From contig JADJHJ010000006.1 in NCBI GenBank assembly GCA_016707605.1, positions 62,001 through 126,000 of the forward strand: a stretch of 64,000 nucleotides of DNA, given 5' to 3'. Positions within the stretch are counted from its first letter, which is position 1; each line of letters starts with the position of its first letter. The notes beneath the pieces are model-generated. The model had not been told where the DNA came from. It did no database searches and was given only the letters and a program-made list of their open reading frames with translations. The DNA is from Candidatus Promineofilum glycogenicum (GTDB lineage: Bacteria > Chloroflexota > Anaerolineae > Promineifilales > Promineifilaceae). A program made the translations under genes and the position numbers. Shown here piece after piece: positions 1 through 6,607 of the stretch.

Positions 1-504
1 GATGCCCGTCTGCAACCCCAGCCACCGGTTCTCGGTCTGCTGGCCGATCTGGGCCATGCGCCGGGCGTCCCAGGCGAAGCCCGACACGGCGGCGAACGCC
101 CGCGCCACGGCCAACTCCAGCGCCGCCGACGACGACAGGCCGGAGCCGATGGGCACGTCGCCGCGCAGCACCCCTTCCCAGCCGGACAGGGTGTAGCCAT
201 TCTCTTGCAGCGCCCAGGCCACGCCGGTCACGTAGCGGCCCCAGGCGGCGGTGTCGCGCGGCAGCGCGTCCAGGCCGAACGTGAGCGCGTCGTTCATGTC
301 CAGCGCCTGGACGCTCACCGTGCCGTCGCGGGGGCGCAGGGCGATCCACGTCGCCCGGTCAATGGCCATCGGCAGGCAGAAGCCGTCGTTGTAGTCGGTG
401 TGCTCGCCGATCAGATTAACCCGGCCGGGAGCTTGCACAATGAACGCCGGTCGCCCGTCGAAATGGTCGGCAAACGCTTGTACAACACGTTCCACTGGGT
501 TCAT
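1..504 (-). CDS. galK: galactokinase, N-terminal part (runs off the window)
   Basis: Phosphorylates galactose to galactose-1-phosphate in the Leloir pathway, in the cytoplasm. The 168 visible residues begin MNPVERVVQAF and carry the galactokinase signature APGRVNLIGEHTDYNDGF (about residues 25-42), which binds the sugar, and the GHMP-kinase ATP loop VPIGSGLSSSAALE (about 118-131). The start ATG at 504 follows a GGTGAGC ribosome-binding sequence. A complete enzyme is about 350-390 residues, so a little under half is visible; the rest lies before base 1. It sits 25 bp downstream of the flavin oxidoreductase on the same strand and may be cotranscribed with it, though no functional link is obvious. 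The family call is firm because both GHMP signatures are intact. Confidence 0.93.
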   Translation of the reverse strand, partial: MNPVERVVQAFADHFDGRPAFIVQAPGRVNLIGEHTDYNDGFCLPMAIDRATWIALRPRDGTVSVQALDMNDALTFGLDALPRDTAAWGRYVTGVAWALQENGYTLSGWEGVLRGDVPIGSGLSSSAALELAVARAFAAVSGFAWDARRMAQIGQQTENRWLGLQTGI

Positions 505-529
505 AGATTCGCTCACCCCTTATTACTCA

Positions 530-1351
530 TCAAGATAGTCGCGGCGGCCCCTGCGCAACGCGCCGCCACACGGCTTCTGGGCTTTCTGCGTTCCAAAGCG
601 CCTCGATCCACCACGTCGCCCCGGCCGCGGCCCACTCGCGGATGGTGGCCGCCGCCTCGTCCGGCCGGTCGCCCGGCGTCGCCCCCTCGGCCACAATGTC
701 GAACGGCGTCGTTGCCGTCCGGTTGGCGGCCACGTAGGCGGCGATCTCTCGCACGTCGTCGGGCGTCAGCGGCCGGTGCTCCCCTTCGGGCGTCAGGGGG
801 TTGGGCAGGATGCCATCGTAACGCAGGACGCGGGCCAGCGACTTCGGCCGCTGCCACGCGCCGACGACCCAGATGGGGATGCGCGGCTGCTGGACGGGCG
901 GCGCGGGCGGCATGAACTCGGTTGGCTTTACCTGATAGTGCTTACCGTCGTAGCTGAACGGCTGGCCGCGCCACAGGCCGGTCAGGATGTCCAGCCCTTC
1001 GTCCATCAGCTCGGCGCGCGTCTTGCGGTCGGTCACTTCGCCGAACTCGGCGAAGCCCGTCTCCGGCGCGCCCAGGCCGACGGCGAGGATAACCCGGCCG
1101 CCGGACAGGTTGTCGAGCGTGGCCGTCTCGCCGGCCAGCTTCCACGGCCGCATCCGCGATAGCGGCGTCAGCATCGTCCCCAGCCGGATGCGCTGCGTGA
1201 CCATCGCCGCCGCCGCCAGGCACACCCAGGCATCCACTCCCCACACCGGTTCCCAGACAAAGAAGGCGTCCCAACCCGCCTCCTCCGCAGCACGGGCCAT
1301 GTCGGCCGCCGTCCGCGCGTCACCACTTGGTAGAACAAAGCCGTATTTCAT
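530..1351 (-). CDS. LLM-class flavin-dependent oxidoreductase
   Basis: A 273-residue luciferase-like (bacterial luciferase/F420 superfamily) oxidoreductase. The N-terminus MKYGFVLPSGDARTAADMARAAEEAGWDAFFVWE is the first strand-helix of the TIM barrel. The segments TQRIRLGTMLTPLSRMRPWKLA and LSGGRVILAVGLGAPETGF (about 55-105) are the usual cofactor-pocket region of this family, and WRGQPFSYDGKHYQV is the family's common central motif. Length is slightly short for the family (about 280-350). The substrate and the cofactor (FMN or F420) cannot be told from sequence. The ATG is only 6 bases beyond a TATACT box, so the message is probably leaderless. galK follows 25 bp downstream on the same strand. 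Confidence 0.85.
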   Translation of the reverse strand: MKYGFVLPSGDARTAADMARAAEEAGWDAFFVWEPVWGVDAWVCLAAAAMVTQRIRLGTMLTPLSRMRPWKLAGETATLDNLSGGRVILAVGLGAPETGFAEFGEVTDRKTRAELMDEGLDILTGLWRGQPFSYDGKHYQVKPTEFMPPAPPVQQPRIPIWVVGAWQRPKSLARVLRYDGILPNPLTPEGEHRPLTPDDVREIAAYVAANRTATTPFDIVAEGATPGDRPDEAAATIREWAAAGATWWIEALWNAESPEAVWRRVAQGPPRLS

Positions 1352-1357
1352 GGGGCG

Positions 1358-1363
1358 AGTATA
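1358..1363 (-). promoter_or_regulatory. -10 box of leaderless promoter for the LLM oxidoreductase
   Basis: On the minus strand GGGCTATACTCGCCCC directly precedes the ATG. The TATACT hexamer lies 6 bases before the start codon, so transcription would begin at or next to the start codon. No Shine-Dalgarno sequence is present. Confidence 0.5.
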
Positions 1364-1406
1364 GCCCGATCCCCCGCCCTATGGGAGGGTCTGCGGCGGA
1401 GAGAAA

Positions 1407-1441
1407 ACCCTCTCCCTGACCCTCTCCCGGAGGGCGAGGGG
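1407..1441. repeat. dispersed repeat, CCCTCTCCC family
   Basis: The unit ACCCTCTCCCTGACCCTCTCCC followed by GGAGGGCGAGGGG is an imperfect inverted repeat. Two tandem copies of a close relative occur at 38741-38827. It lies between the promoters of the oxidoreductase and the toxin-antitoxin pair. Confidence 0.55.
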
Positions 1442-1472
1442 ACAATCATCGGAAACTTCTGAGATCTTGGTG

Positions 1473-1478
1473 TATAAT
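1473..1478 (+). promoter_or_regulatory. -10 box for the antitoxin-toxin pair
   Basis: TATAAT stands 19 bases before the antitoxin ATG, with AGAGGTTAGG in between as ribosome-binding sequence. No good -35 hexamer is seen at 16-18 bp. Confidence 0.45.
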
Positions 1479-1497
1479 TCTGGTTAAGAGGTTAGGT

Positions 1498-1776
1498 ATG
1501 GCAGACACGATAGTAGAATCCAGTTATAGTGTCCTGTTGCCCGAAGAGGTGCGCCCCCATATCGTGGTTGGCCAGCGATACGCTGTTACGGTCGGTGCGG
1601 ACGGCGAGTTAGTGCTAACCCCAATTGATCAGCGCCCTCTCTCTGAAGTAATAGACGACATCTTACACCGTACCGCGGGCCTTTGGCGAAACCGGGAGGA
1701 TGTACCGAGTGACGGTGTCGAATACGTGAATCAACTTCGGCTGAGCCGCCGCCTGAACGACCTGACGGATTCATGA
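1498..1776 (+). CDS. antitoxin-like protein of a VapBC-type pair
   Basis: A 92-residue protein that precedes a PIN-domain gene by one base, the standard antitoxin position. The first half (SYSVLLPEEVRPHIVVGQRYAVTVGADGELVLTPI) reads like a small beta-rich AbrB/MazE-type DNA-binding fold. The second half (SEVIDDILHRTAGLWRNREDVPSDGVEYVNQLRLSRRLNDL) is polar and probably helical, as expected for a toxin-wrapping tail. The family assignment rests mainly on context and fold pattern. It would neutralise the PIN RNase and repress its own promoter. Because the toxin gene carries a premature stop, the pair may no longer be active. Confidence 0.6.
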   Translation: MADTIVESSYSVLLPEEVRPHIVVGQRYAVTVGADGELVLTPIDQRPLSEVIDDILHRTAGLWRNREDVPSDGVEYVNQLRLSRRLNDLTDS

Positions 1777-1777
1777 C

Positions 1778-2170
1778 ATGATCGTTGACACCGACATCCT
1801 GATAGACCACTTTCACGGTAATGCCGATGCTACGGCATTTGTGCGCGAGGCGCTGCTGCATGGCGAACCCTTGCTCATTTCCATAGCCACCGTAAGCGAG
1901 TTACTTGCCGGTATGCGCCCCGGCGAAGAGGAAGACACAAATGCTCTGCTGTCCTTGTTCCGCATCTATCCGGCGGATGAACCTATAGCTCGTATCGCCG
2001 GGGCTTTTCTCAATCAATATGGGCGACAACACCGCCTTGACCTTGGTGACGCTTTGATTGCGGCAACTGCGTAAGCAACCAGAAGCACCCTTTATACGCG
2101 CAACCTTCGCCATTATCCTATGAGCGAGATTGCCGTCAAAGTCCCGTACGAACGTGGCCGTCAGCCATAA
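1778..2170 (+). pseudogene. VapC-like PIN-domain toxin with premature stop
   Basis: The reading frame starts MIVDTDILIDHFHGN, with the first PIN acidic residue in VDTD. It continues through ISIATVSELLAG (second acidic residue) to LGDALIAATA (third), then meets TAA at 2072-2074. The same frame then resumes with ATRSTLYTRNLRHYPMSEIAVKVPYERG and stops at 2170. That gives 131 codons, the normal PIN toxin length, and the tail is the usual PIN C-terminus (TRNxxHY). One base (TAA for a leucine or similar codon) is therefore enough to explain the break. The 98-residue truncated product keeps the three early acidic residues but loses the last strand and helix. Either the toxin is inactivated or the base is a sequence error. 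Confidence 0.75.
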
Positions 2171-2218
2171 ATTCATCAATAACAAAAGGCACCTGACCAT
2201 CCCCGCCAGGCGCTCTTA

Positions 2219-2264
2219 CTGTTTACTGAACGCTGTATACTGCTTACTGAAGACTGCTCAGTAA
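2219..2264. repeat. dispersed repeat, CAGTAAACAGT family
   Basis: Runs of TACTGTTTACTGAACG and TACTGCTTACTGAAGACTGCTCAGTA form imperfect repeats related to the CAGTAGGTCAGTATTCAGT family at 12205, 15910, 33511 and 38652. The right end overlaps the stop codon of the moeZ-like gene. Confidence 0.5.
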
Positions 2265-3467
2265 ACCGGCAAACTCCGATCCACGTCAATCGCCCACTTA
2301 TTGATCCCCCCCGCCAGGTTATACAGCTTGCGATAGCCATGCCCCTGTAGCTCGCGCACGGCCTGGGCGCTGCGTCCGCCCATCTGGCAGTGGACGACGA
2401 TCTCCTTCGCCGTGTCCAGCTCGCCCAGATGCTCCAGCAGTTGCCCGCGGGGGATGAGCACCGCGCCCAGATTGCCCAGGTTGCTGATCTCCCACTCGTG
2501 CGGCTCGCGCACGTCGAGGATCATCAGGTCGTCGCCGGCGTCCAGCCGCGCCTTCAGCTCGCGCGGCGTGATGGTCGGGATGGTCGCGCCGTTCTCCGCC
2601 CCGGCGAACGGGCTGTGGTCGTGGGCGGGCACGCCGCAGAACTGCTCGTAGTCGATCAGTTCGGTCAGCGTCGGGTTCTCGCCGCAGACCGGGCAGTTGG
2701 GGTTCTTGCGCAGCCGCACCTCGTCGAAGGTCATCGTCGTCGCGTCGTAGAGCAGCAGGCGGCCGATGAGCGGCTCGCCCACACCCAGGATGAGCTTGAT
2801 CGCCTCGGTGGCCTGGATGGCCCCCACCGTGCCCGGCAGCACGCCCAGCACCCCGCCCTCGGCACAACTGGGCACGAGGCCCGGCGGCGGCGGCTCCGGG
2901 AAGAGGCAGCGGTAGCACGGCCCTTCTTTGGCGTAGAAGACCGACGCCTGCCCCTCGAAGCGGAAGATGCTGCCGTAGACGTTGGGCTTGCCCAGCAGCA
3001 CGCAGGCGTCGTTGGTCAGATAGCGCGTCGGGAAGTTGTCGGTGCCGTCGATGATGATGTCGTAGGGCGCGAATAGCTCCAGGGCGTTGGCCGAGGTCAG
3101 CGGCACTTCGTAGGTGTCCACCTGCACGTGGGGGTTGATGTCGAGGATGCGCTCTTTGGCGCTCGCCAGCTTCAGCCGCCCCACGTCCTTCGTGCCGTGG
3201 ATGATCTGCCGTTGCAGGTTGGAGTAATCGACGGTGTCGTAGTCCACCAGGCCCAGGCGGCCGACGCCGGCCGCGGCCAGATACATCGCCAGCGGCGAAC
3301 CCAGGCCGCCCGCGCCGATGAGCAGGACGCGCCGCCGCCTTCAGCCGCTTCTGCCCGCTCATGCCGACTTCGGGCATGATCAGATGGCGACTGTAGCGCT
3401 TGATCTCCTCGTGCGACAGGCTCACGTCGGCCAGCGCGGCCGGGTCAATCAGTTCACGAATAGTCAT
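2258..3467 (-). pseudogene. moeZ: MoeZ-like adenylyltransferase/sulfurtransferase (ThiF plus rhodanese), frameshifted in this sequence
   Basis: Activates the C-terminal Gly-Gly of a small sulfur-carrier protein by adenylation and loads sulfur from its rhodanese domain. The N-terminus (MTIRELIDPAALADVSLSHEEIKRYSRHLIMPEVGMSGQKRLKAA) is in one frame. The rest, starting VLLIGAGGLGSPLAMYLAAAGVG (nucleotide loop), is in another, so one extra G in the GGCGGCGGCG run at 3329-3339 breaks the gene. The remainder is intact: DFSNLQRQ-like segment, CYRC and CPVC zinc pairs, and a rhodanese domain with active-site Cys in VVHCQMGGRS (about residue 360 of about 402). GGGGAC precedes the ATG. As the last gene of the cysM-mec-cysO operon it is the expected activator of the carrier. 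A sequence error is likelier than true loss, because both halves are well conserved. Confidence 0.85.
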
Positions 3468-3490
3468 GATAGTCCCCGAAAGCATTTATA

Positions 3491-3580
3491 GTCCGCAGAT
3501 TTGGCAGATTTGGCAGATTTCAGAACAGAATAATTCAATTGCTTCTTCCGAAAATCTGCCCAATCTGCCCAATCTGCGGA
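3491..3580. repeat. palindromic repeat, CAGATT family (hairpin)
   Basis: The left arm GTCCGCAGATTTGGCAGATTTGG... at 3491-3520 is the near reverse complement of the right arm at 3551-3580, with a loop of about 30 bp. Relatives lie at 4497, 7438, 10847, 22514 and 62973. The right arm supplies the last codons of the thioredoxin-like gene. Confidence 0.75.
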
Positions 3581-3966
3581 TCATTCTCTTCTGAATCGAC
3601 AAGTTGGGCCAGTTGGCGGCCGAGTTTGTGGGCGTCGGTCAGGCCGTAGTTGACGTGGCGCACCTGGCCGCGGCCGTCGACGAGCACCGTCGTCGGCAGG
3701 CTGAACACGCGGTAGCGCGCCGCCGTCTCCGGGTCGCGCGTGGCGTCGATCCGCTCGATGGTCACATCGCTCCACTGCGCCGCTACTTCATCCACGTAGC
3801 GCCCCTGCGCCGGGCAGACGGCGCAGGTGTCGCTGCGGAAGTAGAGCAACGCCGGCCGCCCGGCGGCGGTCGACTGCATCCGGCGCATGTGGAGTTGCCG
3901 CAGCAGGGCATAGGCCGCCACGCCGGCCGCGGCCAGGACGAGAACGAGAGTCAGGCGCTCCAACAT
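3535..3966 (-). CDS. membrane-anchored thioredoxin-like protein
   Basis: 143 residues. An N-terminal hydrophobic segment (LTLVLVLAAAGVAAYALL, about 5-22) anchors it. A thioredoxin fold follows, with the redox pair SDTCAVCPAQ (Cys48 and Cys51), strand DVTIERIDATRDPETAARYRVFSLPTTVLVDGRG and the cis-Pro in SLPTTV. It sits 4 bp downstream of the DUF4395 gene and upstream of the moeZ-like gene, so it may reduce persulfides or deliver electrons for sulfur transfer in this operon; that role is inferred from context. The last 15 or so residues (DPQIGQIGQIFGRSN) are encoded by the palindromic repeat at 3491-3580 rather than by thioredoxin sequence, so the native C-terminus was probably replaced or extended. 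Confidence 0.85.
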   Translation of the reverse strand: MLERLTLVLVLAAAGVAAYALLRQLHMRRMQSTAAGRPALLYFRSDTCAVCPAQGRYVDEVAAQWSDVTIERIDATRDPETAARYRVFSLPTTVLVDGRGQVRHVNYGLTDAHKLGRQLAQLVDSEENDPQIGQIGQIFGRSN

Positions 3967-3970
3967 GGCT

Positions 3971-4432
3971 CTACCCCCCCTGCCCGATCGGCCGCCGGTC
4001 GAAGCCGGGCACGCCTAGCTTGCTCAGTTGGTAGTAGACGAAGCAGCCGGCGCAGAAGCCCAGGAACAGGTTCAGCGCCGCCAGCACGATGACCAGCCCG
4101 ACCAGCGCCCAGCCCAGCGTCGCCGCCCCGGCCAGCAGCGCGGCGATGGCCCCCAGCAGCACGACGCCGCCGAACCCCTGCGCAAAGCGGTGCGGTTCCG
4201 GGTTGTCGGTGATGACGTTGGGCTTCACCAGGCCGGCCGGCCGCAGCAGGCGGCTATAGATGCCCTTGAACAGCGACAGCGCCGGCACGGCCGTGCCCAG
4301 CAGCATCACCGCAGCCACGAACCCCACCAGCCAGACGGAGTTGAGCACGAACCCCAAAACGAGAAAGGCAATAATAAACGCCTGATTGACCTTCAGCGCC
4401 GAGTGATCCACCTTGCGGGTTGTTATTTCCAC
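3971..4432 (-). CDS. DUF4395 membrane protein
   Basis: 153 residues with about four hydrophobic segments: QAFIIAFLVLGFVLNSVWLVGFVAAVML, an AVPAL-containing turn, GVVLLGAIAALLAG and ALVGLVIVLAALNLFLG. It ends in the family hallmark GFCAGCFVYYQL, which places two cysteines (CxxC) near the membrane face. DUF4395 proteins are commonly encoded with thioredoxins and sulfurtransferases. Here it is followed after 4 bp by a CxxC thioredoxin-like protein inside a cysteine biosynthesis operon. A role in passing thiol electrons or sulfane sulfur across or at the membrane is plausible but unproven. Upstream is a 103-bp gap made almost entirely of repeats. Confidence 0.82.
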   Translation of the reverse strand: MEITTRKVDHSALKVNQAFIIAFLVLGFVLNSVWLVGFVAAVMLLGTAVPALSLFKGIYSRLLRPAGLVKPNVITDNPEPHRFAQGFGGVVLLGAIAALLAGAATLGWALVGLVIVLAALNLFLGFCAGCFVYYQLSKLGVPGFDRRPIGQGG

Positions 4433-4441
4433 GGTTGACCT

Positions 4442-4530
4442 CGTGTGTAGTCGTTAGTCGCCGGTCACTAACGACCAACGACCAACGACCAGGTACTAAT
4501 CTGTGAAATCTGCGTAATCGGTGGTTTCTT
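4442..4530. repeat. ACGACCAACGACC repeat followed by a CAGATT-family monomer
   Basis: GTCGTTAGTCGCCGG, then TAACGACCAACGACCAACGACC (to about 4493), then AATCTGTGAAATCTGCGTAATC (4498-4519). Two unrelated repeat families are stacked in the gap between the carrier gene and the DUF4395 gene. Confidence 0.6.
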
Positions 4531-4535
4531 CTCTC

Positions 4536-4805
4536 TTATCCCCCGGCAATCGACGGGATAATCATCAGTGTATCGGCCGCGGCCACGGCCGTCTGCGCCC
4601 CTTGCAGCCCGCGCACGTCCTCCTTGTTCAGGTAGACGTTGACGAAGCTGCGTAGCTCCTCGCCGTCGTAGAGGTGCGGGCGCAGTTGCGGGTGCAGGCG
4701 CGTCAGGTCGGCCAGCGCCTCGCCGACGGTCGCGCCGCTGACCGCCACGGCGCTGTTGCCCCCGGTGTAGGGGCGCAGGGGGGTTGGAATCCGAATCGTT
4801 GTCAT
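4536..4805 (-). CDS. cysO: MoaD/CysO-like ubiquitin-fold sulfur carrier protein
   Basis: An 89-residue beta-grasp protein ending in the diagnostic Gly-Gly (MIIPSIAGG) that is converted to a thiocarboxylate. It opens MTTIRIPTPLRPYTGG and has the conserved VGEALADLTRLHPQLRPHLYDGEELRSFVNVYLNKEDVR core. The ATG at 4805 is chosen because AGGAG stands 7 bases upstream; a longer in-frame extension to 4961 reads through a repeat. Between a JAMM protease and a MoeZ-like activator, with cysM at the head of the operon, it matches CysO of the Mycobacterium tuberculosis CysM-CysO-Mec pathway. There the carrier thiocarboxylate donates sulfide to O-phosphoserine. A MoaD role in molybdopterin synthesis is less likely because no other moa gene is nearby. 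Confidence 0.85.
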   Translation of the reverse strand: MTTIRIPTPLRPYTGGNSAVAVSGATVGEALADLTRLHPQLRPHLYDGEELRSFVNVYLNKEDVRGLQGAQTAVAAADTLMIIPSIAGG

Positions 4806-4820
4806 TCTTTCTCCTAAGAA

Positions 4821-4903
4821 CCTCACGCAAAGGCGCAAAGGACGCAAAGAGCGCCAAGAAGAGCTTGCTTTGCGTCCTTGGCGTCTTGCGCCTTTGCGTG
4901 AGG
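4821..4903. repeat. palindromic repeat, CGCAAAGG family (long hairpin)
   Basis: The left arm CCTCACGCAAAGGCGCAAAGG... (4821-4849) pairs with the right arm ending CGCCTTTGCGTGAGG (to 4903), giving a hairpin of about 30 bp. It fills the whole gap between the JAMM gene and the carrier gene. Relatives occur at 12300, 26124 and 26599. Confidence 0.75.
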
Positions 4904-5332
4904 TCATTCTTCCTCTATTGGTTCCTCCACGAAGCCGGAGCGATCCGGCAACAGTTGCCACGAACGGCTCAGCCCCGGCGTGCCGGCCACGACCTGAGTA
5001 ATCAGGTAGGAGTAGCCGGCGAAGGCCGCCCAGGCCACGTCGCGCGGCGAAGCCACCGGCGGGTGGTCGGGGTGGCTGTGGAAGATGCCGACCACGTCCA
5101 GCCCCTCATCCATCGCCTCAAGCTCCACGTCGCGCCAGTCGGCCGGGTCGATGCGAAAGCGCTCCGGCTTTTCGTTCGCCACCGGCCAAACGTTGGGCAG
5201 CGGCCGGGCGGCGACGACAACGTTGCTCTCGCCGTCGCTGTGCCCCAGCAGCAGGCCGCACCCCTCATGCGGGTAGCTGGCCGCGCCGTGGACTTTGATT
5301 TCATTGTGGAGTTCCTTGGTTAGCTTTAGCAT
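4904..5332 (-). CDS. mec: JAMM/MPN+ metalloprotease (Mec-like)
   Basis: 142 residues with a complete JAMM zinc site: Glu23 in YPHEGCGLLLG, His85 and His87 in FHSHPDHPP, and Asp98 in ASPRD, fitting E...HxHx10D. In the M. tuberculosis pathway the Mec+ JAMM protein cleaves CysO-cysteine to release free cysteine and regenerate the carrier. The neighbourhood here (cysM upstream, CysO-like gene downstream, MoeZ-like gene in the same operon) supports that role. A general desampylase-like isopeptidase is the alternative. The ATG at 5332 is chosen over the longer 5392 start, whose first 20 codons are repeat sequence. Confidence 0.87.
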   Translation of the reverse strand: MLKLTKELHNEIKVHGAASYPHEGCGLLLGHSDGESNVVVAARPLPNVWPVANEKPERFRIDPADWRDVELEAMDEGLDVVGIFHSHPDHPPVASPRDVAWAAFAGYSYLITQVVAGTPGLSRSWQLLPDRSGFVEEPIEEE

Positions 5333-5390
5333 GTTCGTCGTTCGTCGTTCGTCGTTCGTCGTTGGTGACCAACGACGAACGACGAACGAC
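5333..5390. repeat. palindromic repeat, GTTCGTCGTTCGTC family
   Basis: GTTCGTCGTTCGTCGTTCG...GTTGGT (5333-5366) is mirrored by ACCAACGACGAACGACGAAC (5368-5387), a near-perfect hairpin. It fills the gap between cysM and the JAMM gene and overlaps the start region of the latter. Confidence 0.75.
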
Positions 5391-5396
5391 AAGAAA

Positions 5397-6365
5397 CTAC
5401 TCCAGCCAGAACCGCTCGCTCAAATACTTATAGCCGCTGTCGGGCAGCACCGTGACGACGACGCCCTCGTCCAGTTCGCGGGCCACGCTTAGCGCGGCGA
5501 CGACGGCCGCCGCCGCCGACACGCCAACGAGGATCCCCTCGTGCCGCGCCAGGAAGCGGGCCATCGCGTGGGCCTCCTCGGTGCGCACGGTCACGTTGCC
5601 GTCGGCCAGGGCCGCGTCGTAGATGCCGGGCACAATGGCCGTAGCCATGTGCTTCCACCCTTCCAGACCGTTGAACGGGCTGTCGGGCTGGGCAGAGACG
5701 CAAGCCACGGCCGAGTTCAGTTCCCGCAGGCGGCGCGTCACGCCGGTAAACGTGCCGCTGGTGCCCAGCCCGGCCACGAAGTGGCTGATCGTGCCGTCCG
5801 TCTGCCGCCAGATCTCCTCGGCCGTGGTCAGATAGTGGGCCTGCCAGTTAGCCGGGTTGTTATACTGGTCGGCGTAGTAGACGGTCGGGTCGGCGGCGGC
5901 GATGCGGCGCGCCTCCAGAATGGCCCCATCGCTGCCGTCCAGCGGGTCGGTCAGGACGAGTTCGGCCCCGTAGGCGCGCAAGATAGCCAGCCGCTCCGGG
6001 CTGACGTTCTCCGGCACGGCCAGCTTCACCCGGTAGCCGCGGGCCGCGCCGAGCATGGCGTAGGCGATGCCGGTGTTGCCGGAGGTGGCGTCGAGCAGGG
6101 TCATGCCGGGGCGCAACAGGCCGCGCCGCTCCGCCTCGTGGATGATGTGGCGCGCGGCGCGATCCTTGACCGAGCCGCCGGGGTTGACCCACTCGGCCTT
6201 GGCCAGCAGCGTCACGCGCGTGGACAGGGCGAAGGCCGCCGCGGCGCGGTCTAGCCGCAGCAGGGGGGTGTTGCCGATGAGGTCTTCCGGCCGGGTTGTG
6301 TCCAACCGCGGCGCGGCAAAGGAGTGGGGGCGCAGGTCGGTCAGGTTGTCTCGTGTCGCAATCAT
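5397..6365 (-). CDS. cysM: cysteine synthase B / O-phosphoserine sulfhydrylase-like
   Basis: A 322-residue fold-type II PLP enzyme. It has the PLP lysine Lys67 in NPGGSVKDRAA, the phosphate/substrate loop TSGNTG (residues 94-99), the GLGTSGTFTG PLP-phosphate loop, and the PDSGYKYLSERFW C-terminal signature typical of CysM/CysK. It would combine an activated serine with sulfide or with a carrier thiocarboxylate to make cysteine. Being followed by JAMM, CysO-like and MoeZ-like genes, it is best read as the CysM of a carrier-protein-dependent pathway. The ATG at 6365 has AGGA 7 bases upstream, but that sequence is held in the closing stem of the leader structure at 6368-6564, so translation is probably regulated. 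Confidence 0.93.
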   Translation of the reverse strand: MIATRDNLTDLRPHSFAAPRLDTTRPEDLIGNTPLLRLDRAAAAFALSTRVTLLAKAEWVNPGGSVKDRAARHIIHEAERRGLLRPGMTLLDATSGNTGIAYAMLGAARGYRVKLAVPENVSPERLAILRAYGAELVLTDPLDGSDGAILEARRIAAADPTVYYADQYNNPANWQAHYLTTAEEIWRQTDGTISHFVAGLGTSGTFTGVTRRLRELNSAVACVSAQPDSPFNGLEGWKHMATAIVPGIYDAALADGNVTVRTEEAHAMARFLARHEGILVGVSAAAAVVAALSVARELDEGVVVTVLPDSGYKYLSERFWLE

Positions 6366-6367
6366 AC

Positions 6368-6564
6368 AGGTGTCCTAAGTCGCTGTGTGCTGTTCGGCCC
6401 GCCGGAAAGCGGGCACGAAAAAACGGTCGCAGTCTCCCTCGGGAGCGCGTGTAACGGGTCGTTACGCGCGAGGGTTGCCGCCACCGTCGAGGGCGAAGCG
6501 TGGCTTCGCCGATCAGCCTGGACTCAGGCTCGCGGTGGTGTGGCTACCCCCGCTTAAGACACCT
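6368..6564 (-). promoter_or_regulatory. structured leader RNA of cysM, riboswitch-like, class not recognised
   Basis: In the minus-strand RNA, AGGUGUCUUAAG (6564-6553) pairs with CUUAGGACACCU (6379-6368). The 12 bp include one U-G wobble that would be a mismatch in the plus-strand RNA, so the minus strand is the folded one. The 3' strand contains the cysM Shine-Dalgarno AGGA. Inside, CCACCG/CGGUGG closes a junction with two hairpins (AGCCUG/CAGGCU and GGCGAAGC/GCUUCGCC). GCGCGUAACG then pairs with CGUUACACGCGC, and a CCCGC/GCGGG hairpin follows. A run of six U (6418-6423) follows ACCG, which could alternatively pair with the CGGU used in the junction. It lacks the core motifs of SAM-I, T-box and cobalamin elements. 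Confidence 0.6.
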
Positions 6565-6607
6565 GCAATGTTGCCACATACGAGTCACTCAACCTGTCGA
6601 ATTTCTA

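Noticed and set aside
3491..3580. CRISPR-like array of CAGATT repeats
   Set aside because: The units are short, adjacent and mirrored as hairpin arms without unique spacers, and there are no cas genes.
6368..6564. cysM leader as a SAM, T-box or cobalamin riboswitch
   Set aside because: It has CGGCAACCC like SAM elements but lacks GAGGGA, GAAACC and GGUGCUAA in the proper order. The T-box AGGGUGG-ACCGCG unit and the cobalamin box are also absent. Contrast with the genuine SAM-I element at 38931.
6368..6564. The same region as a MITE with 12-bp terminal inverted repeats
   Set aside because: The ends are inverted (AGGTGTC...), but no target-site duplication is visible and no second copy occurs in the window. 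The wobble pair and hidden Shine-Dalgarno favour a leader RNA.
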